A stretch of DNA of 19,320 bases from JBOGFC01 sp050742155 (GTDB lineage: Bacteria; Actinomycetota; Acidimicrobiia; Spongiisociales; JALYHC01): positions 1-19,320 of the forward strand of contig JBOGFC010000041.1 of assembly GCA_050742155.1 (NCBI GenBank). The letters run 5' to 3'. Under the pieces are notes generated by a model that had not been told where the DNA came from, ran no database searches, and worked only from the letters and a program-made list of their open reading frames with translations. Positions 1-6,160 of this stretch are shown here, piece after piece. The first letter of the stretch is position 1. Each line of letters opens with the position of its first letter. Made by a program: the position numbers and the translations under genes.

Positions 1-45
1 CGGGCTGGCTTTCACATCGCCGCCCAGGTCCAGGGGGCGGCTTGA
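1..45 (+). CDS. 3' end of an unidentified upstream gene (partial)
   Basis: Frame 1 is open from the left edge and ends in TGA at 43-45, giving the tail RAGFHIAAQVQGAA. The TGA is immediately followed by the ATG of the CoA-binding protein gene. Such back-to-back spacing is typical of genes in one operon. Fourteen residues are too few to name a family. Confidence 0.5.
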   Translation, partial: RAGFHIAAQVQGAA

Positions 46-480
46 ATGAGTCTGATGCCTCCTACCGAGCAAGCCCTCCGGGCCATCATCAACGGCTCGA
101 GCACCGCGGCGATCGTGGGTGCCTCCGCCAACCCGGCCCGACCCTCGCATGGGGTGCTGCGGTACCTGATGGCGCGCAGCCACCTGGAGCTCTATCCCGT
201 CAACCCGAACTACGAGGAAGTGGCGGGCCTGACGTGCTATGCGTCGTTGGCCGACCTGCCGCTGCGCCCCGACCTGGTGGTGATCTTCCGGCGCCCGGAA
301 GCGGTCCCTCCGGTGGTGGAGCAGGCCATCGAGGTCGGCGCCAAGGTGGTGTGGATGCAGCTCGGCATCCGCAACGAGGAGGCGGCGGCCGCGGCCCGGG
401 CGACCGGTCTGGAGGTGGTCCAGGACCGTTGCATCGCCATCGACCACCGGCACCTGGTCGGGAAGGCGAGCGAGGACTGA
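46..480 (+). CDS. CoA-binding domain protein (YccU-like, Rossmann fold)
   Basis: A 144-aa protein matching the stand-alone CoA-binding domain family related to the N-terminal domain of succinyl-CoA synthetase alpha. Visible hallmarks are the glycine-rich turn IVGASANPARPSHGV (residues 23-37), the strand LYPVNPNY (about 49-56), DLVVIFRRPEAVPPVVEQA (about 75-93), the KVVWMQLGIRNEEAA segment, and the terminal DRCIAIDHRHL. The length is the usual one for this family (about 130-150 aa), so it is a single-domain protein without a catalytic ligase part. It probably binds CoA or a nucleotide; the physiological role is unknown. The ATG at 46 directly follows the upstream stop, with AGGGGG about 8 nt before it as ribosome binding site. 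A competing open frame from position 42 is low-complexity Gly/Pro/Arg-rich and is a shadow. Confidence 0.9.
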   Translation: MSLMPPTEQALRAIINGSSTAAIVGASANPARPSHGVLRYLMARSHLELYPVNPNYEEVAGLTCYASLADLPLRPDLVVIFRRPEAVPPVVEQAIEVGAKVVWMQLGIRNEEAAAAARATGLEVVQDRCIAIDHRHLVGKASED

Positions 481-484
481 AAGG

Positions 485-514
485 TTGGCCTTAGCGCCCG
501 AGGCTTGGTATCTT
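485..514 (+). promoter_or_regulatory. Candidate sigma-70-type promoter for the tRNA pair
   Basis: TTGGCC at 485-490 and TATCTT at 509-514 are separated by 18 nt. A start point near 520 would lie just before the tRNA-Gln 5' end at 527. The position is right for a tRNA promoter, but the -35 box is only a partial match, and the -10 box lies inside an inverted repeat (495-520). Confidence 0.35.
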
Positions 515-520
515 CGGGCG
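495..520. terminator. Inverted repeat between CoA-binding gene and tRNAs
   Basis: CGCCCGA (495-501) pairs perfectly with TCGGGCG (514-520) around a 12-nt loop. It could end the upstream transcript, but no T-run follows. It overlaps the proposed tRNA -10 box, so a terminator and a promoter element may share the same bases. Confidence 0.25.
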
Positions 521-526
521 ACCCGT

Positions 527-598
527 TCGGGGGTGGTGTAATAGGCAACACGGCAGGTTCTGGCCCTGTTGTTGGGGGTTCGAGTCCTCCCCCCCGAG
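527..598 (+). tRNA. tRNA-Gln (anticodon CUG)
   Basis: A full cloverleaf can be drawn. The acceptor stem TCGGGGG (527-533) pairs with CCCCCGA (591-597), with discriminator G598. The D-stem is GTG 536-538 with CAC 549-551. The anticodon stem GCAGG (553-557) pairs with CCTGT (565-569) around the loop TTCTGGC, with anticodon CTG at 560-562. The T-arm is GGGGG-TTCGAGT-CCTCC (574-590). The variable loop is 4 nt. CCA is not encoded, as is common in actinobacteria. Glutamine is assigned from the CUG anticodon. The gene is followed after 5 nt by a tRNA-Glu, so both are probably cut from one precursor. Confidence 0.95.
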
Positions 599-603
599 CG
601 AAC

Positions 604-676
604 GGCCCCGTCGTCTAGCGGCCTAGGACATCGCCCTCTCAAGGCGGGAACGGGGGTTCAAATCCCCTCGGGGCCT
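604..676 (+). tRNA. tRNA-Glu (anticodon CUC)
   Basis: The cloverleaf has acceptor GGCCCCG (604-610) with CGGGGCC (669-675), D-stem GTC 613-615 with GAC 627-629, anticodon stem TCGCC (631-635) with GGCGG (643-647), loop CCTCTCAAG-type with anticodon CTC at 638-640, and T-arm GGGGG-TTCAAAT-CCCCT (652-668). No CCA is encoded. By this folding the discriminator base is T676, which is unusual because tRNA-Glu normally has G or A there. The gene lies 5 nt behind tRNA-Gln. Confidence 0.95.
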
Positions 677-698
677 CAGGGGGCTGTCGGCCAGCATG

Positions 699-1358
699 TC
701 AGGCCGGTACCTCAATACCAGATCGCGACCGATCGCCCATTGATCTCTCCGGCACCTCGGGAAGGCTGCGCGCTTCTCCCACGGCCTTCCGGTGAGCGCT
801 CCAGGCGGCCGCGGCCGCATCGAGTACGTCGTCGGGGGCCGCCCGGCCACCCTCACCGAGATCGGCCTCGGGCACCACCAGCCCTTGCTCGGCCAGCAGG
901 CGACGGCGCTCGGCCAGGCCGTTCCAGGTCCGCTTGGAGTAGCGCAGGTGCTCGCCGGCCATGGCCCGGAAGGACACCTCCGGATGGACTTCCACCACCC
1001 GATGGTCGGCCGCCGCCGCCCCCTCGACCTCCAGGATCCTTGCTCGCAGGGAGTGGCTCTGCCTGGAGATCCCGAGCCCCGCCCGGAACTCCCCCTCCAG
1101 CAACTCTCGAGAAGGCGTAGGAAAGACGCTGCTTGCCCGCCGCCCGACGAATCGGCGAGCCTCCTCGTCTGCCTGCCGCCGCCGAGCTGGGCCGGGCAGG
1201 CCGATGGGGATGTCCACCCCGATGGCTAGAGCGGCCGGGAACTCGCCAGCCAGTGCGGAGAAGTCCCGGAAGAGACGCGCCTCCCGGAAACGGCCGTTCT
1301 CGGTGGCGATGGCCACCCAGCCGGCCCGGGTGCCGTCGGCCCCGACGACCAGCGTCAG
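699..1358 (-). CDS. DUF429 family protein (predicted RNase H-fold nuclease)
   Basis: About 219 aa. Hallmarks of DUF429 are visible: N-terminal VVGADGTRAGWVAI, AIGVDIPIGLP (about 46-55), the RFVGRRASSVFPTPSRELL block (about 69-87), VVEVHPEVSF (about 121-130), RYSKRTWNGLAERRRLL, and a C-terminal PDDVLDAAAAAW. The conserved acidic residues (D8, D49, E126 with HPE, D177/D180) are those expected at an RNase H-like active site. The substrate is unknown. The start is a problem. The family normally begins a few residues before the GxDG motif, but no ATG, GTG or TTG lies there. The best candidates are CTG at 1358, overlapping the TGA of the upstream yeaQ-like gene (cTGA), or CTG at 1352, with a GAGGCGGCGG stretch just upstream. 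An ATG at 1478 would add 40 low-complexity residues inside the neighbouring gene and is unlikely. Confidence 0.8.
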   Translation of the reverse strand: MTLVVGADGTRAGWVAIATENGRFREARLFRDFSALAGEFPAALAIGVDIPIGLPGPARRRQADEEARRFVGRRASSVFPTPSRELLEGEFRAGLGISRQSHSLRARILEVEGAAAADHRVVEVHPEVSFRAMAGEHLRYSKRTWNGLAERRRLLAEQGLVVPEADLGEGGRAAPDDVLDAAAAAWSAHRKAVGEARSLPEVPERSMGDRSRSGIEVPA

Positions 1359-1621
1359 ACGGTCCGCCGCCTCGCAGCGGCCCGCCAGATGACCAGCACG
1401 ATGATGGCCCCGATGATGGCCCCGATCAGCGTGGTGGCGCTGCGCAAGTCGAGTGCCCCCTCGAAGAGCAGCGCCCACAAGCTTCCCCCCAGGAACGAAC
1501 CAACGATCCCGAGGAGGATGGTGGCGATGATCCCCATCGGGTCGCGTCCCGGCACCAGGAACCTGGCCAGCGCCCCGGCGATGAGGCCGATGATGATGAA
1601 GCCGATGATCGTTCCGAGCAC
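1355..1621 (-). CDS. YeaQ/YmgE/GlsB family stress-response membrane protein
   Basis: An 88-aa, very hydrophobic protein (transglycosylase-associated protein family). The N-terminal helix VLGTIIGFIIIGLIAGALAR, the conserved loop PGRDPMGIIATILLGIVGSFLGG, and a last helix LIGAIIGAIIVLVIW ending in basic AARRR give three predicted membrane segments (about 1-20, 29-55, 65-80), rich in GxxxG. Length and order are as usual for the family. The biochemical function is not known; members are often induced by stress. The GTG start at 1621 is chosen because AAGGAGGAAG stands just upstream on the minus strand. Upstream in-frame ATGs would add 47 basic low-complexity residues. The stop overlaps the presumed start of the DUF429 gene by 4 nt, so the two are probably co-translated. 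Confidence 0.9.
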   Translation of the reverse strand: MLGTIIGFIIIGLIAGALARFLVPGRDPMGIIATILLGIVGSFLGGSLWALLFEGALDLRSATTLIGAIIGAIIVLVIWRAAARRRTV

Positions 1622-1689
1622 GGTCTTCCTCCTTCCGGTTCGTCGTGCGAGTCTAGGGAAGGGCCGCCACGCTTGTCGGGCTCCCGGCG

Positions 1690-1695
1690 TAGCAT
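1690..1695 (+). promoter_or_regulatory. -10 box TAGCAT of a probable leaderless transcript (FIST gene)
   Basis: TAGCAT ends 6 nt before the ATG at 1702, and no properly spaced Shine-Dalgarno sequence exists (GAGG is only 1 nt from the ATG). This TANNNT-to-start distance is the one known for leaderless actinobacterial mRNAs. No clear -35 box is seen. Confidence 0.45.
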
Positions 1696-1701
1696 CGAGG
1701 T

Positions 1702-2874
1702 ATGCAGTTCGGTGCAGGGCTCTCCTTCTTGGAGGAGACCGAGACGGCGGTCGAAGAGTCACTGGCGGCCGCCACCGACCAGCTCGACCAGGTCCCCGAC
1801 GTAGCCATCCTCTTTGCCAGCCCGCACCATGGCGAGGCGATCGAGCGGGCGGCCAAGCAGCTGGCGGCGGCGACCAGCCCGGCCGGCACCTCGCTCGGAT
1901 CGCTGGCGGAAGGGGTGGTGGGAGGTGAGGCCGAGGCGGAGGGCATCCCGGCGCTGGCGGTCTGGGTTGCCAGCCTGCCCGGTGCGAGCTGGGACTCCTC
2001 GTACCTGCGAGCCACCCAGATGCGTGATGGGGTGGCGATCAGCGGCTGGCGAGCTCCCGATGGTCCGGTCGGTACCGTCCTCGTCGCCGACCCCTACTCG
2101 TTTCCGGTGATCCCGTTCGTGGCCAGCCTGGCCGGCTCCTATCCGCAAATGCCGGTGGTGGGGGGCCTGGCGGTGGCTGGTCCCGGTCCCGGCGATGCCC
2201 GGTTGATCCACGACGGGGAGGTGCACCGCTCAGGTGCGGTGGCTCTCTCTTTTGGTGGCCAGATGGAGTTCCGCACGGTGGTGTCGCAGGGCTGCCGCCC
2301 CGTTGGCAAGCCGGCGGTCGTGACGGCCGCAGATGGGATTCACATACGTGAGATCGGCGGCCGTCCGGTCCTCGATTTCCTGCAGGACCTCTTCGATCGC
2401 CTTCCCGAGGACGAGCAGGACCTAGTCCGCCACGGCCTGCAGCTGGGGATCGTGGTCGACGAGTACCAGACCGATTATGGGCGGGGGGATTTCCTGGTGC
2501 GGGCGGTGATGGGGGCCGACCCCGAGAGCGGAGCGCTGACGGTGGGGGAGCCCATCCCGGTGGGCCGGACGGTCCAGTTCCAGGTCCGAGACCCGCTGGC
2601 GGCCGACGAGGATCTCCGCATGCTGCTTGCCCAAGAGAAGCCTGCCGAGGGAGTGCTGCTCTTCACCTGCAACGGCCGCGGGAAGCGTTTCTTCGGCTTC
2701 CCCCATCATGACGTGGCGGCCGTCAACGAGATCCTCAGGCCGTCGGCAGTGGCCGGCTTCTTCGCCGCCGGGGAGCTCGGGCCGGTGGGGGGGACCACGT
2801 TCCTCCACGGTTACACGGCCACCCTGGCGACGATCGGAAGGCCCCCGGCGGACCCGAATCAGGCCTTTCCGTAG
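1702..2874 (+). CDS. FIST domain protein (FIST_N + FIST_C sensory module)
   Basis: A 390-aa cytoplasmic protein. The N-terminal half (about 30-200) carries FIST_N features: VPDVAILFASPHHGEAIERA, the SLGSLAEGVVGG turn and VGTVLVADPYSFPV. The C-terminal half (about 215-375) is FIST_C: GRPVLDFLQDLF, GDFLVRAVMGADPESGALTVGE, LLFTCNGRGKRFFG, and the diagnostic end GFFAAGELGPVGGTTFLHGYTATLA (352 onward). FIST domains are predicted to bind small ligands, perhaps amino acids, and elsewhere occur with kinases, cyclases or ubiquitin-like systems. Here the module stands alone with no fused output domain and no obvious signalling partner. It is divergent from the yeaQ-like gene across 80 bp. The 3' end overlaps the convergent SDR gene by 16 bp. 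The ATG at 1702 is supported by a leaderless-type TAGCAT box. Confidence 0.9.
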   Translation: MQFGAGLSFLEETETAVEESLAAATDQLDQVPDVAILFASPHHGEAIERAAKQLAAATSPAGTSLGSLAEGVVGGEAEAEGIPALAVWVASLPGASWDSSYLRATQMRDGVAISGWRAPDGPVGTVLVADPYSFPVIPFVASLAGSYPQMPVVGGLAVAGPGPGDARLIHDGEVHRSGAVALSFGGQMEFRTVVSQGCRPVGKPAVVTAADGIHIREIGGRPVLDFLQDLFDRLPEDEQDLVRHGLQLGIVVDEYQTDYGRGDFLVRAVMGADPESGALTVGEPIPVGRTVQFQVRDPLAADEDLRMLLAQEKPAEGVLLFTCNGRGKRFFGFPHHDVAAVNEILRPSAVAGFFAAGELGPVGGTTFLHGYTATLATIGRPPADPNQAFP

Positions 2875-3569
2875 ACGGGGACGGCGGCGCCCGAGATCAC
2901 CCCGGCCTCCTCCGAGACCAAGAACTCCACCACCGCGGCGATCTCTTCAGGGCTGGGCCAGTCCACGTAATCGGCAAAGGGCATGGCCGCCCGCGTGGCC
3001 GGGGTGTCCATGACCGACGGGACCAGGGCGTTGGCGGTCACGTTGGCCTCACCGAGCTCTTGGGCCACCGTCTTGGCCAGAGCGATCACTCCGGCCTTGG
3101 CCAGGTTGTAGGCGCCCTGCCCCGGTGGGGTGTCCTCCGCCGCCCGGCTGCCGACCACCAGGATCCGACCCCAGCCGGAGCGCCGCAGGTGGGGGAGCGC
3201 CGCTCGCACCGTGTAGAAGGCGGAGCGAAGGTTGAGGTCCAGCATGCGCTCGAAGCGGACGTCATCGGTCTCCTCGACGTCGCGGCCCCCGGCCCAGCCT
3301 CCCACGAATGAGCAGAGGATGTGGATGGCCCCGAACCGATCGACCACCTGCTTCATGAACTCGTTGACCGCCTCGGGATCGGTGACGTCCACCCGCCGCA
3401 GTAGCAAACGGGCCTCGTCGAGGCCGAGCTGCTCCTCCAAGGCGGTGGCCTCTTCCGGTACCAGGTAGGTCACCGCCAGGAGATGGCCGCGGGTGGCCAG
3501 GCGGCCCACCGTGGCCGAGCCCAGCCCTCCGGTGCCCCCGGTCACCACCGCCACCCGTTGCTCTGGCAT
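2859..3569 (-). CDS. Short-chain dehydrogenase/reductase (SDR), FabG-like
   Basis: A 236-aa classical SDR. It shows the nucleotide-binding motif TGGTGGLG (10-17), DVTD (61-64), NLRSAFY with the structural Asn (113), the catalytic Ser in VVGSRAAE (141), and YNLAK with Tyr154 and Lys158, followed by the usual NVTANALVPSVMDTP and a C-terminal GVISGAAVPVYG. The typical NNAG stretch is replaced by CSFVGG (86-91), a common variation. It should catalyse an NAD(P)-dependent oxidation or reduction of a carbonyl or alcohol. The substrate cannot be told from sequence. The ATG at 3569 is chosen because AAGGAGG stands about 8 nt upstream on the minus strand. The longer frame to 3689 reaches into the divergent ABC gene. 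The gene overlaps the FIST gene tail-to-tail by 16 bp. Confidence 0.92.
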   Translation of the reverse strand: MPEQRVAVVTGGTGGLGSATVGRLATRGHLLAVTYLVPEEATALEEQLGLDEARLLLRRVDVTDPEAVNEFMKQVVDRFGAIHILCSFVGGWAGGRDVEETDDVRFERMLDLNLRSAFYTVRAALPHLRRSGWGRILVVGSRAAEDTPPGQGAYNLAKAGVIALAKTVAQELGEANVTANALVPSVMDTPATRAAMPFADYVDWPSPEEIAAVVEFLVSEEAGVISGAAVPVYGKA

Positions 3570-3608
3570 GACCGCCGCCTCCTTCCCGAGGTTCTCGGCC
3601 CGCGCTCG

Positions 3609-3635
3609 ATTATGGCCCAAATGGTAAGCTCGCAA
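3609..3635 (-). promoter_or_regulatory. Candidate promoter for the SDR gene
   Basis: On the minus strand, TTGCGA (3635-3630) and CATAAT (3614-3609) are separated by 15 nt, slightly shorter than ideal. The -10 box matches five of six consensus bases and lies about 40 nt before the SDR start codon, which leaves room for its AAGGAGG site. Confidence 0.4.
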
Positions 3636-3657
3636 CAGGTCGAGTGCAGGAGGCGAA

Positions 3658-4842
3658 GTGGCTGAGATCACCTTCGAGGACGTCGGCAAGGTCTATCCGG
3701 GAGGAACCCGCGCCGTTGAGAGCGTAGACCTCGAGATCGGGGACGGTGAGTTCGTGGTGCTGGTGGGACCGTCCGGCTGCGGGAAGTCCACCTTGCTTCG
3801 GATGGTGGCCGGTCTGGAGGAGATATCGGAGGGGAAGATCCGGATCGGCGACCGGGTGGTCAACGACGTTCCTCCCAAAGACCGCGATATCGCCATGGTC
3901 TTCCAGAACTACGCCCTCTACCCTCACATGACCGTCTTCGACAACATGGCTTTCGGCCTCAAGCTTCGCAAGGTCCCCAAGGCGGATATCGACCGGCGGG
4001 TGAAGGAGGCCGCCCGCATCCTGGAGATCCAGGAGTTCCTGAGTCGCAAGCCCCGGGCCCTGTCGGGCGGGCAGCGGCAACGGGTGGCGATGGGGCGGGC
4101 CATCGTTCGCGAACCCAAGGCCTTCCTCATGGACGAGCCTCTCTCGAACCTGGACGCCAAGCTGCGGGTGCAAATGCGAGCTGAGCTCGGACAGCTCCAC
4201 AGCCGGCTCAAGACCACCACCATCTACGTCACCCACGACCAGGTTGAGGCGATGACGATGGGCGACCGGGTGGCGGTGATCCGCAAGGGGCGCCTGCAGC
4301 AGGCCGCCGATCCTCGCGAGCTCTACGAGGAGCCGGTCAACCTGTTCGTGGCCGGCTTCATCGGCAGCCCTTCGATGAACTTCGTCTACGGGCGCCTGGA
4401 GGGTGACGGCGACCAGGTCCACGCGGTGATCGGCGACGACCGCCTGGCGATGGACCGCCAAGCCCTCTCAGCCAAGCCCTCTCTGGCGAAGCACACCGGA
4501 CAGGAGCTGATCATCGGCATCCGTCCGGAGGCCTTCGAGTCGGCGGCGGCAGCCGGCGACCATCCCGACCGGACCATGAAGGTGGAGGTGGGCTTCGTCG
4601 AGCAGCTCGGATCGGAGGCCTTCGTCCACTTCTCCCTGCCGATGCGCCCCGTCCTCACCGAGGACGTGGCCGAGCTGCTCGAGGACCAGGACGCCGACCA
4701 GGCGGACCTGGGCGACGAGACCAAGTTCACCGCCCGGGTCGACCCGGACCACGCTCCGAAGGCGGAGCAGCAGGTGGACTTGGTGGTCAACACCGCCAAG
4801 CTGCACTTCTTCGACAAGGAGACCAGCCAGGCGATCCGGTAG
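3658..4842 (+). CDS. ABC transporter ATP-binding protein, MalK/UgpC/MsmK type
   Basis: A 394-aa ATPase of the carbohydrate uptake (CUT1) group. It shows Walker A GPSGCGKST (37-45), Q-loop FQNYALYPHMTV (82-93), signature LSGGQRQRVAMGRA (135-148), Walker B FLMDEPLSNLDAKLR (156-170) and the H-loop VTHDQVEAMT (191-200). About 150 residues of TOBE/MalK-like regulatory domain follow, beginning near GSPSMNFVYG (237). It would energise import of a sugar, glycerol phosphate or similar solute. No permease or binding-protein gene is in the window, so it may be a shared ATPase like MsmX/MsmK that serves several importers. GTG at 3658 is the start, with CAGGAGG 7 nt upstream. The gene is divergent from the SDR and convergent with the glycerate kinase, separated from the latter by the 51-nt palindromic element. 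Confidence 0.95.
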   Translation: MAEITFEDVGKVYPGGTRAVESVDLEIGDGEFVVLVGPSGCGKSTLLRMVAGLEEISEGKIRIGDRVVNDVPPKDRDIAMVFQNYALYPHMTVFDNMAFGLKLRKVPKADIDRRVKEAARILEIQEFLSRKPRALSGGQRQRVAMGRAIVREPKAFLMDEPLSNLDAKLRVQMRAELGQLHSRLKTTTIYVTHDQVEAMTMGDRVAVIRKGRLQQAADPRELYEEPVNLFVAGFIGSPSMNFVYGRLEGDGDQVHAVIGDDRLAMDRQALSAKPSLAKHTGQELIIGIRPEAFESAAAAGDHPDRTMKVEVGFVEQLGSEAFVHFSLPMRPVLTEDVAELLEDQDADQADLGDETKFTARVDPDHAPKAEQQVDLVVNTAKLHFFDKETSQAIR

Positions 4843-4846
4843 GACT

Positions 4847-4897
4847 CGAACCTAAGGCTTTAACGTACCGGGGCGGTACAGCCAAGCCTTAGGTTCG
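4847..4897. repeat. 51-nt nested palindromic element, copy 1
   Basis: The outer arms CGAACCTAAGGCTT (4847-4860) and AAGCCTTAGGTTCG (4884-4897) form a perfect 14-bp inverted repeat. Inside it, GTACC (4865-4869) and GGTAC (4875-4879) form a second hairpin with a 5-nt loop. It fills the gap between two convergent genes, and its right arm contains the TAA stop of the glycerate kinase gene. It is likely a two-way terminator or REP-like element. A second copy of the same length lies at 12041-12091. Confidence 0.85.
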
Positions 4898-6160
4898 CCA
4901 GACCAGCCAGAGGTCCCCGACGTTGGTGCCGGTCGGGCCGGTGACCAGCTGGTCGCCGACGGCTCGCAGGTACGGGTAGGAGTCATTGCGGTCCAGGTGG
5001 TCCCGGGCGTCGAGGCCCAGACGGGCTCCCTCCGCCACCGTGCGCCCGTCCACCAAACCCCCGGCGGCGTCGGTGGGACCGTCGATCCCGTCGGTGCCGA
5101 GGGCGGCGAACATCAGGTCGGGGCTCCCTTCCATCTCCAGGGCGGCGGCCAGCGCCGCCTCCTGGTTGCGCCCTCCCGAGCCCGGCCCGCGCACGGTGAC
5201 CGTCGTCTCGCCGGCGAAGATGAGGAGCTCGCCGGGTGGTCCCGCCTGGCTCAGGCACCAGGCGGCCGACTCCCGAGCCTCGCCCTCCAGCTCGTTGGTC
5301 ACGGTACGAGCCCGGAGCCCTTCCTGCGCCGCTCGCTGCCGGGCTCCCTCGGCGGCGGCGCCGGCATCCCCGACCAACACGATCTGCTGGACGGGCAGTC
5401 CCTGCTCATCCTTGGGGGTCTCCGGGATTCGCCCGGCCGCTCCTGCCTGGAGGTGGGCGAGCACGGCTTTGGGCACCCGCTCTCGTAACCCGAAGCCGTC
5501 CAGCACCTCGAGCGCATCGCCGTATGTGGTGGGGTCCGGCACCGTCGGGCCGGAGGCGATCACCCCGAGGTGGTTCCCCACCACGTCGGAGAGCACCAGC
5601 GTCCGCAGCCGGGCCGGAACGATGGCCTCGGCCAGGCGGCCTCCCTTGACCCGCGAGAGGTGCTTGCGCACCGTGTTGAGCTGGCCAATGTCGGCGCCCG
5701 CGGTGAGGAGGAGCCTGGTGGTCGTCACCAGGTCTTCCAACCGAAGCCGGCCGGCGGGGGACTCGAGGAGGGCCGAGCCGCCGCCGGAGATGAGGCAGAG
5801 CATCACATGCTCGGGCCCCAATCCCCTGGCCAGCTCGAGGGCACGGGCCCCGGCTCGGGCACTGCCGTGGTCCGGCAGGGGATGGCCGGCCACGATCATC
5901 TCCATGCCCCTGGGCGGGTGACCCGGGTGGGGCGTGACCACCAACCCGGTCGCCTCCAGGCCGGCATGCTCTGTGCCTCGGGCCATGCCCAAGGCCGCCT
6001 TGCCGAAGGCCAGCACCATCGGTCGGCCGTTGTCGATCAGATCGGGCGAGAGGGCTCGTTCCACCGCCCGTTCGGGGTCGACCGCCTCCACGCCCCCCGC
6101 CAGGGCGGCCAGCAGGGGAGCGCGCTGCTCCGGGTCGCGCCCCACCACCGAGCGTGTCAC
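4889..6160 (-). CDS. Glycerate 2-kinase (MOFRL family)
   Basis: A 423-aa class II glycerate kinase (DUF4147 + MOFRL), the usual length. It phosphorylates D-glycerate with ATP, in this family giving 2-phosphoglycerate, in the cytoplasm. Visible marks are AFGKAALGMARG (51-62), the SGGGSALL loop (125-132), NTVRKHLSRVKGGRLA (162-177, with two conserved Lys), SDVVGNHLGVIASGPTVPDP (191-210), and the C-terminal MOFRL part with GETTVTVRGPGSGGRNQE (317-334), ALGTDGIDGPTDAAGG (353-368) and TGPTGTNVGDLWLVW (407-421). The start is GTG at 6160, whose GTGA overlaps the stop of the PIG-L gene by 4 nt. The frame upstream of it is a shadow. It is the last gene of a minus-strand run with cofC, which suggests a link between glycerate phosphorylation and supply of the C3 precursor of F420. 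That link is inference. Confidence 0.93.
   Translation of the reverse strand: MTRSVVGRDPEQRAPLLAALAGGVEAVDPERAVERALSPDLIDNGRPMVLAFGKAALGMARGTEHAGLEATGLVVTPHPGHPPRGMEMIVAGHPLPDHGSARAGARALELARGLGPEHVMLCLISGGGSALLESPAGRLRLEDLVTTTRLLLTAGADIGQLNTVRKHLSRVKGGRLAEAIVPARLRTLVLSDVVGNHLGVIASGPTVPDPTTYGDALEVLDGFGLRERVPKAVLAHLQAGAAGRIPETPKDEQGLPVQQIVLVGDAGAAAEGARQRAAQEGLRARTVTNELEGEARESAAWCLSQAGPPGELLIFAGETTVTVRGPGSGGRNQEAALAAALEMEGSPDLMFAALGTDGIDGPTDAAGGLVDGRTVAEGARLGLDARDHLDRNDSYPYLRAVGDQLVTGPTGTNVGDLWLVWRT

Noticed and set aside
42..494. Alternative frame over the CoA-binding protein
   Set aside because: It is Gly/Pro/Arg-rich with no motifs. The ATG 46 frame matches a known domain along its whole length.
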